Shown here: positions 1 through 11,005 of the stretch, one piece after another
How the letters are laid out: each line of letters begins with the position of its first letter
Position numbering within the stretch: position 1 is the stretch's first letter
Source: Clavaria fumosa
Lineage: Eukaryota; Basidiomycota; Agaricomycetes; Agaricales; Clavariaceae
Reading direction: 5' to 3'
Assembly: GCA_951802425.1 (NCBI GenBank)
Contig: OX637801.1
Span: forward strand, 930,001 to 994,000
DNA length: 64,000 nt
The notes under the pieces: model-generated
Told to the model about the DNA's origin: nothing
The model's database searches: none
The model's input: only the letters and a program-made list of their open reading frames with translations
Position numbers and translations under genes: made by a program

Positions 1-1
1 G

Positions 2-988
2 CTCGTGTACGTGGACGATATGGTTATAACGGCGACGGAGTTGCGGATGGTGCAGTGGTTTAAGCAGGAGCTTGGGAATGCGTTTCAGATCTCTGACTTA
101 GGCGAACTGAAACACATATTAGGGATCAGGGTCCAACGCGACCGGACGAACCGAGCGATCCGATTGGATCAATCCGCTTATATCCAGAGTTTACTCTCAC
201 GCTACAACATGGAGAGTTCCACGCCTGTCGCCACGCCGGCAACCATCAAGGGGCGACTCTCTGCCCTTGATTGCCCTACAACTGACGCGGACCGCGCAGC
301 GTACACCGACTTCGCCACTGGGCTAAACTACCTGGAATGCCTCGGAGGCGTTCTCTATGCCACCCAGACACGCCCCGACATTCAGTTTGCGACTAACCTC
401 TGCGCGCAATTCGGCTCCAACCCCGGAAAGCCGCATCTCGTGGCCCTCAAACACATTCTACGCTATCTCAAAGGAACAACAAACTATGGCCTAGTCCTAG
501 GGGGCAAGAACGACAACGTCGACGTGGTTGGGTGGACGGACTCCGACTGGGCGCAGGATCTCGCCGACCGACGATCCACTGCCGGATTCATCTTCGATGT
601 CGCCGGCGGGACAGTCTCCTGGGCCTCGAAAAAGCAGCCAACCGTCGCGTTATCTACCGTAGAAGCTGAGTATATGGCCTCAGCAAACGCGACGAAGGAG
701 GCAATCTGGCTGCGTACCTTGCTAGCTGACCTGGGATTCCCTCAGTCCACCGCCACCATCATACACGCCGACAATCAGGGCTGCATTGCGCTTGCGAAGA
801 ACCCCGTGGCCCACTCGCGAGCGAAACATATCGACATCCGCCACCATTTCCTCCGCGAACGCATTGCTGGCGGCGAGGTTTCCTTCAAGTACTGTCCGAC
901 GACTCAGATGATCGCGGACATCCTCACGAAGCCGCTCCCCCGCGACCTATTTGAGCGGTTTCGTACCGCCATTGGTGTTATCAAATAG
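2..988 (+). CDS. Ty1/Copia polyprotein, C-terminal part (reverse transcriptase end and RNase H), 5' partial
   Basis: The frame is open from the window edge to a TAG at 986. It begins inside reverse transcriptase at the catalytic motif YVDDMVIT, followed by FQISDLGELKHILGI, the tether region (GGVLYATQTRPDIQFATN, LRYLKG) and a full RNase H domain (WTDSDWAQD, STAGFIF, SWASKKQP, LSTVEAEYMA, HADNQGCIALAKNP, KHIDIRHHFLRE, DILTKPL). These are standard Copia motifs in the usual order. Gag, protease and integrase lie outside the window. There are no internal stops, so this copy looks much younger than the Copia relic at 39-42 kb, which belongs to a different family. It lies immediately upstream of a Harbinger gene whose 5' end is missing, suggesting the Copia copy inserted there. 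Confidence 0.93.
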   Translation, partial: LVYVDDMVITATELRMVQWFKQELGNAFQISDLGELKHILGIRVQRDRTNRAIRLDQSAYIQSLLSRYNMESSTPVATPATIKGRLSALDCPTTDADRAAYTDFATGLNYLECLGGVLYATQTRPDIQFATNLCAQFGSNPGKPHLVALKHILRYLKGTTNYGLVLGGKNDNVDVVGWTDSDWAQDLADRRSTAGFIFDVAGGTVSWASKKQPTVALSTVEAEYMASANATKEAIWLRTLLADLGFPQSTATIIHADNQGCIALAKNPVAHSRAKHIDIRHHFLRERIAGGEVSFKYCPTTQMIADILTKPLPRDLFERFRTAIGVIK

Positions 989-1300
989 CGGCGTCGAAGC
1001 GAGTGGGAGTGATGAAGTAGACGCTTCGCCCCCGCCCTTACTCGCTCTCGCATTCGCTACAGAACAGGCGGCGCTATGACGCACCGCCCTTTCGTTTAAG
1101 CCTTCTTACTTTCTGCACTATCTACGCGCCGTCGATTACCCGTAGTTAGTACTTATATATGCCTCGGACAGTAGTAGGGAGTTCACGCGTCGTTATACTA
1201 CCGCGTGAACTCCAGGTTCGTACCTACAACTTACTCTACTCTACTTTGACTAATGATTTCACGCGTCGTTATACTACCGCGTGAACTCCAGGTGCGCATT
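989..1300 (+). repeat. Probable 3' LTR region of the Copia element, with two hairpin-forming direct repeats
   Basis: This is the non-coding tail of the Copia copy, from the RNase H stop to the edge of the Harbinger relic. Two identical copies of about 36 bp lie at 1181-1216 and 1258-1293. Each contains an inverted pair, TTCACGCG and CGCGTGAA, so each can fold into a hairpin. A purine-rich stretch just after the stop (about 1000-1010) is a plausible polypurine tract. The exact LTR borders and target duplication could not be fixed because the 5' LTR is outside the window. Confidence 0.5.
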
Positions 1301-1308
1301 GCGCTGCT

Positions 1309-2214
1309 GTGAAACTGTCAAAAGCCGGTGGCAAAAAGTGCGTCTTTCCCAAGCATGCAAGACCAAGTCTCACCTGCTACCAGCTCAAAGGGGAGTATGT
1401 GGAAGTCAAAAAATTGCGAGGGCTATCTGGGTTCGGTTGGGACGATGACACGAAGACAGTTACAGCATCTGCCTCCGTGTGGGACGCATACATCAAGGTG
1501 AGTCCACAACACGACAGTCCATCAGATCTACCACTTATTTGACACTCAGGAGCATCCAAAAGCTCAACCTTGGCGCAAGAAAGCATTCCCACTCTACGAT
1601 GTGATGTCCGAACTTGTAGATAACGTGATAGCAATGGGTGATGGCGTATACCGACCTGGATCTGAGCTGACGACAGCGACAGCCAGTATTGACAAGTCTG
1701 CCTCGTCTGACGACTCCAATATCGACCCACAACTTCATAGCCTGCCATCCCATGTGGCTGACAAGACTGGGAGCGAGGGTGATTCGAGTGGCGTATGTCT
1801 CGCACACAGGTTGACTTTTCTGCTAACCTGATGTTGTTTTTTCAGGATGAAGCCAACAGATACATGACTCTGGTCAACAAGCGCAAGAAAGCAGCGACGC
1901 CATCACCAAAAGGTGCAAAACGATCCAAGCGGCGCAAGCCCGCAGTGGAGGGTATGCTTGCTGTTGCGGACGCAATGGAGTCGCTCCAGCAATCCCTCGA
2001 CAACACGGGTCAAGGTCAAAGCACTCCGCAACGCCAAACGTCGGCAATTTAGGCTCTTGAGGATGCTGGTGATCTGTCAGAAGACGAGTTTGTTGAGGCT
2101 GTAGGTCTGTTTCAAGACAAGGCGACTGTTGCGACTGCGTATCTGGCCATCAAGAATCCTCTCTCTCGTGCACGTTTCTTGCAGAAACAATTGGAGAAGG
2201 CTCGCGTTTTCTAG
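1309..2214 (+). pseudogene. Myb/SANT-like DNA-binding gene of a PIF/Harbinger transposon, 5'-truncated
   Basis: PIF/Harbinger elements carry a Myb/SANT-like gene (Myb_DNA-bind_3 type) that helps the transposase reach DNA. Exons are about 1309-1497, 1550-1794 and 1848-2214, with GT-AG introns 1498-1549 and 1795-1847. Spliced, they read through the family core: LKGEYVEVKKLRGLSGFGWD, VTASASVWDAYIK, then EHPKAQPWRKKAFPLYD. The N-terminal part of the domain and a start codon are missing next to the Copia LTR. A TAG at 2050-2052 interrupts the frame, which then stays open for 53 codons to a TAG at 2212. It faces the transposase gene on the other strand tail to tail, as is usual for this class. Confidence 0.8.
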
Positions 2215-2251
2215 TAGAAAATTTCCCTGTGTATTCGCATTCTGCTTGTAA

Positions 2252-4559
2252 TCACATTCTGTGCCGACAATAGTCCTGCCACATTGCCTGAGCAATGTGG
2301 TCCCTTCTCTCTGCCACTCTCTTTCTCTCCACACTTGATATATGCTGTTGGAGGTTACCCAAATTATCCTCCCCTTCATTCTCGTCTTCATCAGGTGTTG
2401 GCTCGTCATCGGGATCATGAATTCGAATGAAGTTGTGGATTGCAAATAGTGCCTGGACTAGTTTTGCTTGGAATAAACACGAGTATTCAGGCTTTGAGAC
2501 AAGGACTTTCAACTGCTTCTTCACAATCCCAAAAATTCGTTCAATGACGTTACGAGCTTGTGCATGGCAAAGGTTGAATAGTTCTTTGGGATTTCTTGGT
2601 CTTAGGATGTGTCATTTTTTGCAGGGGGGATTTTCATATAATGGAGGACATACTTTGCATTCCCTTGACTCCACTCTTTGAGGTGATATCGTACTCCACG
2701 GTATGGATCAAGAAGTTGGTCACATGAGGGAAAACCGGCATCCCCCAATTAGTACTTTTCAGCGGGAATGGCAAAACTTGATGCTCGGGCTTCATCGTAC
2801 ATACGGCTGTCCGAGACACTGCCTTCCCATCCTGTGATAGCATACAGAAATTTCATGTCGAAGCTGCAGACAGCCAACACATTTTGAGAGATATCTCCCT
2901 TTCGGTTGTGGTAGCGAGCACGGACAGTGTCTTCAACAAACGCATTGACATGAGTGCCATCCAGTGCGCCAAGGCAGTTCTTGAAGTATGGGAACAGCTT
3001 CGGGTTGTCCTTGATCTCGGGAGCCAGGGGCGAGTGCTCTGAAGGCAGCTTGACATAGCTTGAGTAGAATTTGTGGCTGGTGCACGCGTTCACCATCCGG
3101 TGCAAGACTCTGTATACTGAGGTGACCTAGACCTTGCAGAGCAGGATTGGACTAACCTTGAAATCGTGTTGGGACTCCTCTGGAAGCACTCCTGAAGCTT
3201 TCTAACTGAGCAGCCTGTCACGCTGAAATACAAGAATATCGCCAGCTGCTCCTCCAAAGTTACATGTTTCGTGTCGCCCTGCCCAGCCTTAGTGCTGAGA
3301 GCCTGTACAAGTTGCCGCAGGCGATCCTGTAGTTTTGATGTATCATATGCACCAAATTGATGCATTTGAGTGATGAACAATTAGCATCAATTGGTGCATG
3401 CACCTGATGTATCACTTTGGAGCATCTGATGCATTACCTTGTGGATGGTACATCTGATATATCATGATGCCAGATGATGCATCTGCCATAGCCATAGACA
3501 GTGAATGTATCATGCATACATAATGTTGATGTATCAGCATGTCAGCATCTGATGTATTGTTGAAGCTGTTCTGGAAATTTGGCACATCTGATATAACATG
3601 GACATTCAATACATCACTGCCAATGCTTATCCAAAATGAATAAAAAAGCGGATTTATTATCATTAAACTTAAACTTATTAATGTATTACAGTAATGACTA
3701 ATATTAAATCTATTTCTATATAAATTCTATTTATTCACACTCTATCACAAGTCCTGAAGTTGGGAGAAAGTGGGGGGGGAAGCAGGGCAAGTTGCTGTAT
3801 TTATATGCCACGCTTTGTGGCTGTGCAAACACGTGACATGGTAACGTTGATTAGGTGTTACCATGTCACGCATTTGCACAGCCACAAAGTGCGGCATATA
3901 AATACAGCAACTTGCCCTGCTTCCCCCCCCACTTTCTCCCAACTTCAGGACTTGTGATAGAGTGTGAATAAATAGAATTTATATAGAAATAGATTTAATA
4001 TTAGTCATTACTGTAATACATTAATAAGTTTAAGTTTAATGATAATAAATCCGCTTTTTTATTCATTTTGGATAAGCATTGGCAGTGATGTATTGAATGT
4101 CCATGTTATATCAGATGTGCCAAATTTCCAGAACAGCTTCAACAATACATCAGATGCTGACATGCTGATACATCAACATTATGTATGCATGATACATTCA
4201 CTGTCTATGGCTATGGCAGATGCATCATCTGGCATCATGATATATCAGATGTACCATCCACAAGGTAATGCATCAGATGCTCCAAAGTGATACATCAGGT
4301 GCATGCACCAATTGATGCTAATTGTTCATCACTCAAATGCATCAATTTGGTGCATATGATATATCAAAATTACAGGATGTGGTGGTTGCCGGAAGACGTG
4401 TCGATTCATGCCCATGTTGTCGTAGAATCGAATCTGATGGCCTTGCAAAAGCTCATGGACCCAGTCCAATCCAGTGAGTCTTGATGTGCTTTGGGGAGTT
4501 TTTTCACAGCAAGAGCCAACAAGACAGACAGCACTGGCACCAGCCAAGATTGCAAGCAA
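2252..4559 (-). pseudogene. PIF/Harbinger DDE_4 transposase, broken by an inserted element and a stop
   Basis: The transposase is read from right to left. The N-terminal piece (about 4559-4373) has LTGLDWVHELLQGHQ and NRHVF. It is cut by the palindromic element at 3332-4370 and resumes at 3329 with the helical region VTLEEQLAIFLYFSVTGCS, FQRSPNTISR. After a GT-AG intron it continues with HRMVNACTSHKFYS, GALDGTHV (first catalytic Asp) and GSVSDSRMY (second Asp). A TAA at 2749-2751 replaces the codon after EKY, before LGDAGFPSC. An intron (about 2661-2612) leads to FNLCHAQARNVIERIFG, where Glu is the third catalytic residue. The tail is acidic. Joining across the inserted element, after removing one TA, restores an open frame, so the insertion came into a coding gene. 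Confidence 0.88.
3332..4370. mobile_element. 1,039-bp near-perfect palindromic (fold-back) element with TA target duplication
   Basis: The left arm (3332 to about 3845) and right arm (about 3856 to 4370) are reverse complements over some 510 bp, with a loop of about 10 bases near 3850. The few differences seen, at the tips and near 3812/3892, are transitions. The ends are GTTTTGATGTATCATATG and its near-complement. It is flanked on both sides by TA (3330-3331 and 4371-4372), as in Tc1/mariner-class integration. The empty site would be a 14-bp palindrome, ATCCTGTACAGGAT. It lies inside the Harbinger transposase coding region. An 83-codon open frame occurs identically on both arms only because the arms are the same; I do not treat it as a gene. 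Confidence 0.87.
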
Positions 4560-4739
4560 AGCCGCTCGTCATCTCATTCCAGCTAGCTGTTGTTGATACT
4601 CATGGCGGGAAGGCATGGAGTCTTGAAGTCTCACAGCAAGGTGTTCGGCACAATCTCACATTTTCTCAAGTAGAGATATCAATATCTTTTCTAGACATGT
4701 GTGGTTTGCGATAGAGCTCAGATATTTCCGCACACGAAA

Positions 4740-4997
4740 GCATTGCCAAACAGGCTCTAAGATAAGGGGAAAAGAGTACAAAAAAGGAAAAGTGAAGGTA
4801 CTTATGGCAAACACTTCAGCACTTGCTGGTGTTCCCACACTCAGACCCTTGGATCACATGATGCACCCAGGCCTCAGGTCATGTGATCTTATGATTATGT
4901 AATCCCACCCCAGCCACAGGTCATGTGACCTTCTGACAACCCTCCCCAGTTTCTCTGCAACTCTTCTTTGGGATGGTGTATGTAAGCAATCCTAACA
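4740..4997 (-). repeat. Degraded LTR of a chromoviral Ty3/Gypsy relic
   Basis: On the minus strand the sequence beginning TGTTAGGATTG at 4997 follows directly on the polypurine-like end of the Gypsy relic, where an LTR should start. A run at 4762-4800 (ATAAGGGGAAAAGAGTAC and the following purine-rich bases) recurs almost unchanged at 45614-45652, showing a dispersed family. The far border is not clear. Confidence 0.45.
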
Positions 4998-5520
4998 TCA
5001 CCCCCCTCTTAAGGCTGGGCATCCCAACCAGCTAGCTTGGCTTTGTTGGGGTGGGCAAGGAAGAAGTCCCAGAGCAGCAATGTTATGTTAGTGAGGTTCC
5101 TATGGGGCTCCCAAGTGTTTTCCTCCACCAGGTATCCCAACCAAGTGTTTTCCTCCACCAGGTATCCCAACCATTGCTCCTACAAGACAGAATCAATTGC
5201 CAGATTGAAGGTGGAGAAGAACTCCAGCCACCAGGCCTGATGTTAAGTCAAAGTCCAGGTTGTTCCAAAATATTCCAGGTTCTTGTGGTCAGTGGACACC
5301 TGTACCAGGATTGCCTCAAGGTAGCTATAGCATTACCAGACCATGAATGCTTTAAATATTGTCAGAAGTTCCTTGTGGTGGGTATTGTAGTTCAACTCTG
5401 TGGCACACAAAGTCTGGGAGTGGAACACAACCAGATGTAAATCCCTGGGTGGATAGAATTGCAGCAACTGCATAGTCTGACATGTCCATTTCAACTGTGA
5501 TCAGAGTGTCAGGTACAAAG
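4998..5520 (-). pseudogene. Ty3/Gypsy relic: RNase H fused directly to chromodomain
   Basis: On the minus strand, decayed frames give the start of Gypsy RNase H (VEMDMSDYAVAAILS), then ELNYNTHHKELLTIFKAFMV, VSTDHKNLEYF and a QAWWLEFFS-like end. Within about 60 bp these run into a chromodomain tail, NTWEPHRNLTNI and FFLAHPNKAKLAGWDAQP, and a polypurine-like stretch before the LTR. The whole integrase between RNase H and chromodomain is missing. Several frameshifts and stops are present. The chromodomain places it with the chromoviruses. A local 30-bp tandem duplication (5111-5170) doubles part of the chromodomain. Confidence 0.72.
5111..5170. repeat. 30-bp tandem duplication
   Basis: The segment beginning CAAGTGTTTTCCTCCACCAG occurs twice in direct succession (about 5111-5140 and 5141-5170). 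It lies in the chromodomain part of the Gypsy relic. Confidence 0.85.
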
Positions 5521-6088
5521 GTTACCAAGGTGGGTGTTGGGTTGGTTGAGTACTTGCATAGTTGATGTTATGGGCTTCATGAGTATATAGACAGGTGTAG
5601 GGGAGCAGGAGAGGTTGTGGAAGGCATCGAGTGAAGTTTGTTGGTGCATAGCAGGTAGGTGAGTGATCAAGGATTGTGAAGGAAGGAAATTTGGATGGGT
5701 CATGACATAAGGCTAATGATAGTAGCAATATATAGTAAGGCTTATATATAGTAACAATATATGGTTGTAGATAGGTCCAAGATGGACTAAGAGACTAGGG
5801 TTAGGAATAGCCAGTGCATCAACTATGACCCATGGAACCATGTTCCATTGAGTATAACAGTGAGAGCATATTTAATATAATAGGCAACCATAATGTGAGG
5901 GAAAATATTTATGAGGTTGTTCATCCTATGATTTAGTTCAGAATTGAAATAGTTCAACCAGCACCCATCCCATGCTGTATTTCATTCAGTTTACTTCCAT
6001 AGTCTGCAAATTCATTCGCATCATATTGTTTGCACATTTCTTATTCCCCATTGTTCTCCGAGACTCTCGGATAGAAATATTATTTCAC
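5521..6088. other. Intergenic stretch, nothing recognised
   Basis: AT-rich, with short TATATAGTA repeats around 5725-5765. No reading frame or repeat family could be supported between the Gypsy relic and the HNH gene. Confidence 0.5.
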
Positions 6089-7502
6089 TCATCGCGCACG
6101 TTGGCTACCATACACTCCATCATGAGCTGCTATCCGCATACCCCTAGCTCCCAGGAGGGCAAATTCGAGCATTGTGTTGCTTGAACCATCCTCTGACAAC
6201 ACCTTTGTTTGCCCCTTATCTAAAGCATCAAGGATATCATCCATATACCCAGCTGCTCCCGACATATGCGCAACGCGACAACACGCGGCGTGCATCTTGA
6301 TGTATCGGGGATTTGGGAGCTCCAAGTTTGCGTGATAAGATATGAATGTGACGACGTTAGGAAGGCCTCGTATGATATCGTTGTCTGTTGAGCAGATGCG
6401 GTAGACATGGCTTTGCGTCTGCAAAATTTGGGTTATCTTTATATCCACATCTCTTATCCAGACTTACATCGTCGGCTTCGAGCCACAGAGCCAATCTATC
6501 GAATAGTGTATGAAGGAAATGATCAAGAGTCAGGATATTAGCCAAGCGGTGGATTTTTGGACCGTCAAGCTCGTCCATAAATCCCCGTTGTCCGAACCGC
6601 TCCATCACGGCCCACAAACTAGACACATAGTCCTTCTGGAATACGAATGAGATATACAATCTGAAGCTACGCAGAACATCTTACCTTTTTGTCATTGCCA
6701 AGATCTGTATTAATTGACTCCGGGAAAATGTGTGCAGCGTTTGTTACACACAGCGTTGGGGTATCTGGGAATGTAGCCAGAATGGCAGAAGCACGTTGGG
6801 CGGCGGCACTGAGTTTAGTACACTCCTTGGCAAGCTCAGCAGCTTTTTGTTGGAGTTGAGAGTTCAAAGGGGCAGCGGCTGCGTCAACTGCTGCGTCGTG
6901 AGCGTCGAGGGAGGCAAGGGCAGCTGTGTTGATTTGGCCCTGAAGGGCAAACTTAGAAGTGGTATCCAGCTTTCCAGAAAGCATGCATCGATAGCCGTCG
7001 CGCTTGAGTGCCTGTAAAAATGCCCATTCAACGGTATAAGCATTCGATCAGTGCCCCAGATTGACCTGTTGTTTGGCAGTGCGGTGATCTTGTGGCACTT
7101 CTGATATAACGTCGCTATTCATGTCCCGCTCGTCGTCGAATGATGGACGGGAAGGATGTTCTGACGGCGCGGGCGTGGGGCCCTTGGTGGCGCGAACTGG
7201 CCGGAGTAAGATCAAATTGATCGACACTAATATTGTTACTCACAAGCGCGGAGGAAATAGTTGATGTAGAAATTGCCAAGATCTACTAGGTGCTGGTCGT
7301 TGATGCAACTGTTTACCTCAGTAGCCATTTTCAAACGCCCGTTGTTCCAAGGGAGCTCCGTCAACATGTATCCAAGGACGCGGCCGCACATGGCCTTATG
7401 ATCTCTACGTGGGTAAGCCGTAGCCAAAGCATACGCACGTTGGTATGCCAAATGCTCTTGTGAGCCGGCTGTAAACGGATTGTTGACATCGAGGTCCCTC
7501 AT
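6089..7502 (-). CDS. HNH_2-type endonuclease-domain protein, five exons
   Basis: Exons on the minus strand: 7502-7244, 7196-7066, 7011-6685, 6635-6468 and 6418-6089. All introns are GT-AG and 47-54 bp, and the joined frame is open for 404 residues. The core matches the HNH_2 family of agaricomycetes: ALKRDGYRCMLSGKLD, then TLCVTNAAHIFPESIN (metal-binding His) and DGPKIHRLANILTLDHFLH. The C-terminus is the usual LPNPRYIKMHAACCRVAHMS and VLSEDGSSNTM. An Ala-rich helix separates the first two parts. In fungi these genes are expanded and their substrates unknown; a nuclease role is inferred from the domain alone. The start is the first ATG in frame at 7502. A further upstream exon near 7580-7640 is possible but did not join in frame. 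It is divergent from MKT1, with about 190 bp between the starts. Confidence 0.87.
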
Positions 7503-7690
7503 CGTCACTTAAGCAACCCGTAGAACATTTTTGTAAGTTGTAAGAGAGCCACCCACGTGGCTCAGCCAGACCTTGGGGACACTTACATAAGCGTGTCCTA
7601 GCCAAACACAGTCAAACAATGGAAATTGCTGACATAATATGAGCATTGGATTGCAGGCAGGAAGAAGCTACGATTCGACCTGACCTGACA

Positions 7691-10436
7691 ATGGCTATCA
7701 AGCATTTGGAACGTAAGTCAGTCGCGCTTGACGCGCGGCTCCTCTGAAAGTCTCTTTCTCAAACGATAGACTATCTCTCCGAGCGAAAGCATCTGCAGAC
7801 ACTGCCCCTCTCAGCTCTCTCCGAAACCCGGCTAGGTCTCGACGCCTCATTCTATCTTCACTTCCTAACCGATAATCCCCCTTCACGCGAGCCTCTCCTC
7901 GCCGCCACAGGCGGACTCCCTCTCGGTCTGACAACACGCATCGAAGCTGACCTACGAGTCCTCGAAAAATACCACATCAAGCCCTTCTTCGTCTTTCCCG
8001 GCCTTATTCCCAACAAACGTTGGAAGATAAATCACCACCTTGAGCACACGGAAGCGTGCAGAGACCGACAGAACGCCTGGACCAAGTATGAGTCTGGCCA
8101 GGAGGAAGCGGCTACTAAGCTGTTCGACGGCAGGAGCTGCTACTCGCAATGGGATCTGTGGAGGATGGTACTTAGGGTTTTTAGACATAGGAATGTCGAG
8201 TTTATGGTAGCTCCATATGTTTCATGGGCTCAGGTGTGTTCCCATCGCTCGTGTCTCAGACAAGCAGAATGCTAATTCAACTTGCTTTGTAGCTTATTTA
8301 TCTGCAGAGGCACCCTAAAACTTATATCCATGCAATCTTCGGTCCCCCCGATACCCTACTCTACCCAGGCGTCGATAAGCTCATCACCGGACTGGATCTT
8401 ACGTCCACCACGCCGACGTTCACTTTCTGCTCTAAGCGGTCTATCCTCACCGACCTTGGTGTGTCGGAGGACCAGTTCCTTGATATCGGCATCCTCGTCG
8501 GGTTCGATCATGCGCCTGCATTCCCACCGACGACTCACGAGCTTGCCCTCAAAGCAACCGTCGACATGGTTAGGTATTACAAGTCCGGGCACGCAGCCGT
8601 CTCTGCGTTCGCCGAGCATCCGAGCGTCAAGGCCATGCAGTACCCGGAACATTACGCCCGTACGCGTACGATGGTCAAGTATTCGCTCATTTTCTCCTCC
8701 GAGGGCACCGTCGTGCCACTCACGTTAGCGCTGCCCAACCCACCCTCGCCCGCGGCGGACGTCCCATCTGACTTACACGACGTCTTCACTCACCGTCTTC
8801 CGGACGAGATATATTTTTACCTCTCGCGCGGCCTCATGGGCCCGCAGCCACTCGTCTGGCTCACCACAGGACAGATCATCGAGAACCCGCCACTTGACAA
8901 CGGCGAGACGACCGAGTACAAGCGTTTCGTCAAAGAGGTCATCACCGACGGCCAAACTGGCCCGCGCGCCACCGCCCTCGCGCTCATGAGCAGCGTCATG
9001 CACTCTTTCTGGTCGAAGCGAGTCATCCAGGGTCTGTTTTGGTTCGAGCAGTCCCCACCCCATGGCCAGAAGGCCGTGTTACATCATTCACAGCAAACGG
9101 TACAACTTGCCGAGAGGGTTGCAGGTTGGAATGTTCCGTATCCCATTGTCGAAGAAGAGACAAGGAGGCAAAATGTGTGTCTATCTTCGTGTTCGGACTT
9201 CCATCGTAATTTCTATAACCCACATTCTTACGCAGTCCTCCACCATCGATTTCGCCTTGTGTTTGGGAGCGACTGCTACTGAACGCCTGGCTGCCCGCAC
9301 ACGGAAAGGCGGCTCGTCTCATGCCACGCTAGAAAAGAAGGATGAAGTAGTTGCAAACGTTATCTGGCGGTTCTTGGAGTTACGGGGGCGAGTCGTCTTC
9401 AAAAGCACTCTATTTTCTCATTTACGTGTCAGAACGCAGGTTCCTGCTGAATACCCACAACCACTTTGCACTGGCCAGGGCGATGTATACTGCCATCAAG
9501 CAGTCCAAAATTAACGACAAGTTCCAAGATCCGCTTTATCTCTTTTTAGAGCTTGTGAGGGCGGGTGTTATGCACGGCAAATTGTGGTCTGGACGGGCGT
9601 TCAGCGGCGGTCCGAGTTTCGGCACAGGTAAGCGAGTCTTCTCACGATTTGCTTCGAGTCATTTCCTTAATGTGGATACTCTCGCCCTTCTATTTTTCTC
9701 TACAGATGATGAGAAGTCATGCATGCTGTTAGTGATGCGGGTGCTAAGCATCGTGCCGCTGAATTTCAAAGTGGGTTCTCACGGGCACCCAATTGGTTTG
9801 ATCGGACTCTGATCGGCTGATCGGCAATTATCTCACCTCCCAAACCGTGGCTGGAATGCAGGCACAACCGTGGTCCGCACCCCTCTCGCGGGAATTGCTT
9901 GTATTCAACTCGTTCGTGCGATCGTTGACGAGGGCCCTGCGGACGCTTTTGGAGGTAGCGTCACTGAATATGCTGCTTCGTGCTGACGCTCGACGCTCGC
10001 GGGATGATTTGCTGGACATTATGCTGTCACTGCCTTTTCAGACGGAGGTGAACACGGGTTTCGGTGTGCTGGCTAAGGTGTACCTGGATGCGCTGACTCA
10101 CATCAACGGCCGAACGCGGGTGCGCGACCCAAACGCAGAAGGCGTACGGGAAGCGAAAGCGCTCGCTTTGGACATTTGCGAGGAGACTTTCACAGGTGTG
10201 AAAACCCCCAAGCTGGAGGTCGAGCGTGGGTTCAGGTTTTGGGACGTGGTGAGTGGAGTCATGTGGTCCTTTCTTCCCAAGTTTTTTCTTGCCTTTTGGG
10301 TCTGACGGATATGGTGTGGCTTCCTTTCTAGGCGCTGACCGCCATGCGGCAACTGCATTCAGAGGGTGTCGTCCTGCAGGAATTGATAGACCAATTTGAA
10401 GCGGCGCAGGCTTGGCTGGCACCGATGAGACCCTGA
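7691..10436 (+). CDS. MKT1: Mkt1-like post-transcriptional regulator (inactive XPG-nuclease fold)
   Basis: Eight exons: 7691-7712, 7770-8233, 8293-9174, 9236-9378, 9440-9627, 9706-9770, 9862-10248 and 10332-10436, coding for 751 residues with no stop. The N-terminus has the XPG-like pattern of Mkt1: MAIKHLEHYLSER, ETRLGLDASFYLHFL, PLLAATGGLPLGL and IKPFFVFPGL. The C-terminal Mkt1 domain has HNHFALARAMYTAIK, DPLYLFLELVRAGVMHGKLW and PWSAPLSRELLVFNSFVRSL. In yeast Mkt1 works with Pbp1 in the cytoplasm to control translation and stability of certain mRNAs; the same is inferred here. Family members usually lack the full set of XPG catalytic acids. Intron 9379-9439 has a weak donor (GTTACG) but is the simplest way to keep the frame. 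Yeast Mkt1 is about 830 residues, so the size is reasonable. Confidence 0.9.
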
Positions 10437-11005
10437 TCCGGGGATGACGCTTCTTTATCCCTATGTGAACAGGCGATGCTGCTAGGTTGGATGACGGGGT
10501 GACGATGCGAATTGACTCGAATTCTCATGCCAATGAGGAACAGACAAAATGAGGGAGCGTTCACGCGTTCATATCCAAGGACACACACTTCTCACACACG
10601 GGATCCTGACCCCCACGGAGTTATGTGGTGGCTGCGGCATCCCCACACGATTTCAGGAGATGAGGCCTTGATGAGGGGTGATGCACGTTGTCCGCGCAGA
10701 GAAAATGAGCTGAATCCAGGCGCCCCGCAACGTTTCTCACCCATGTAGGGGTTACTGCAATTCGCAAGCCCAGCGTGTGAGCGTGTGAGCATGTTTGATA
10801 GTTTGATCCTTCTAGTAGTGCGGTTGTAGTCCCCTTTTTTTTTGCCATGGGATCCGCCCTGCGGACGCCATCCGTGCTCTCACATGCTCACCTCGATTGC
10901 CAGTGAACGATCGACTTATTAATAAAAACTTCCCTCCCTCCCTCCCTCCCTCCTTCCTTCTTTCCTTTCCCCAAACCCAAATTCAACAGCTGGCCATCTT
11001 TCTCG
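10437..11005. other. Intergenic region with CT tract upstream of the zinc-finger gene
   Basis: It holds a pyrimidine run of (CCCT)n and CTTT type at about 10931-10970, typical of fungal promoters close to a start. No gene was seen. Confidence 0.5.

Noticed and set aside
3412..4290. Identical 83-codon and near-identical 65-codon open frames on opposite strands
   Set aside because: They are mirror images within the palindromic element; identity follows from the arms, and composition and motif content give no sign of coding.
8282..8728. Plus-strand 148-codon frame and minus frames within MKT1
   Set aside because: Shadows of the GC-rich MKT1 exon 3 in other frames.
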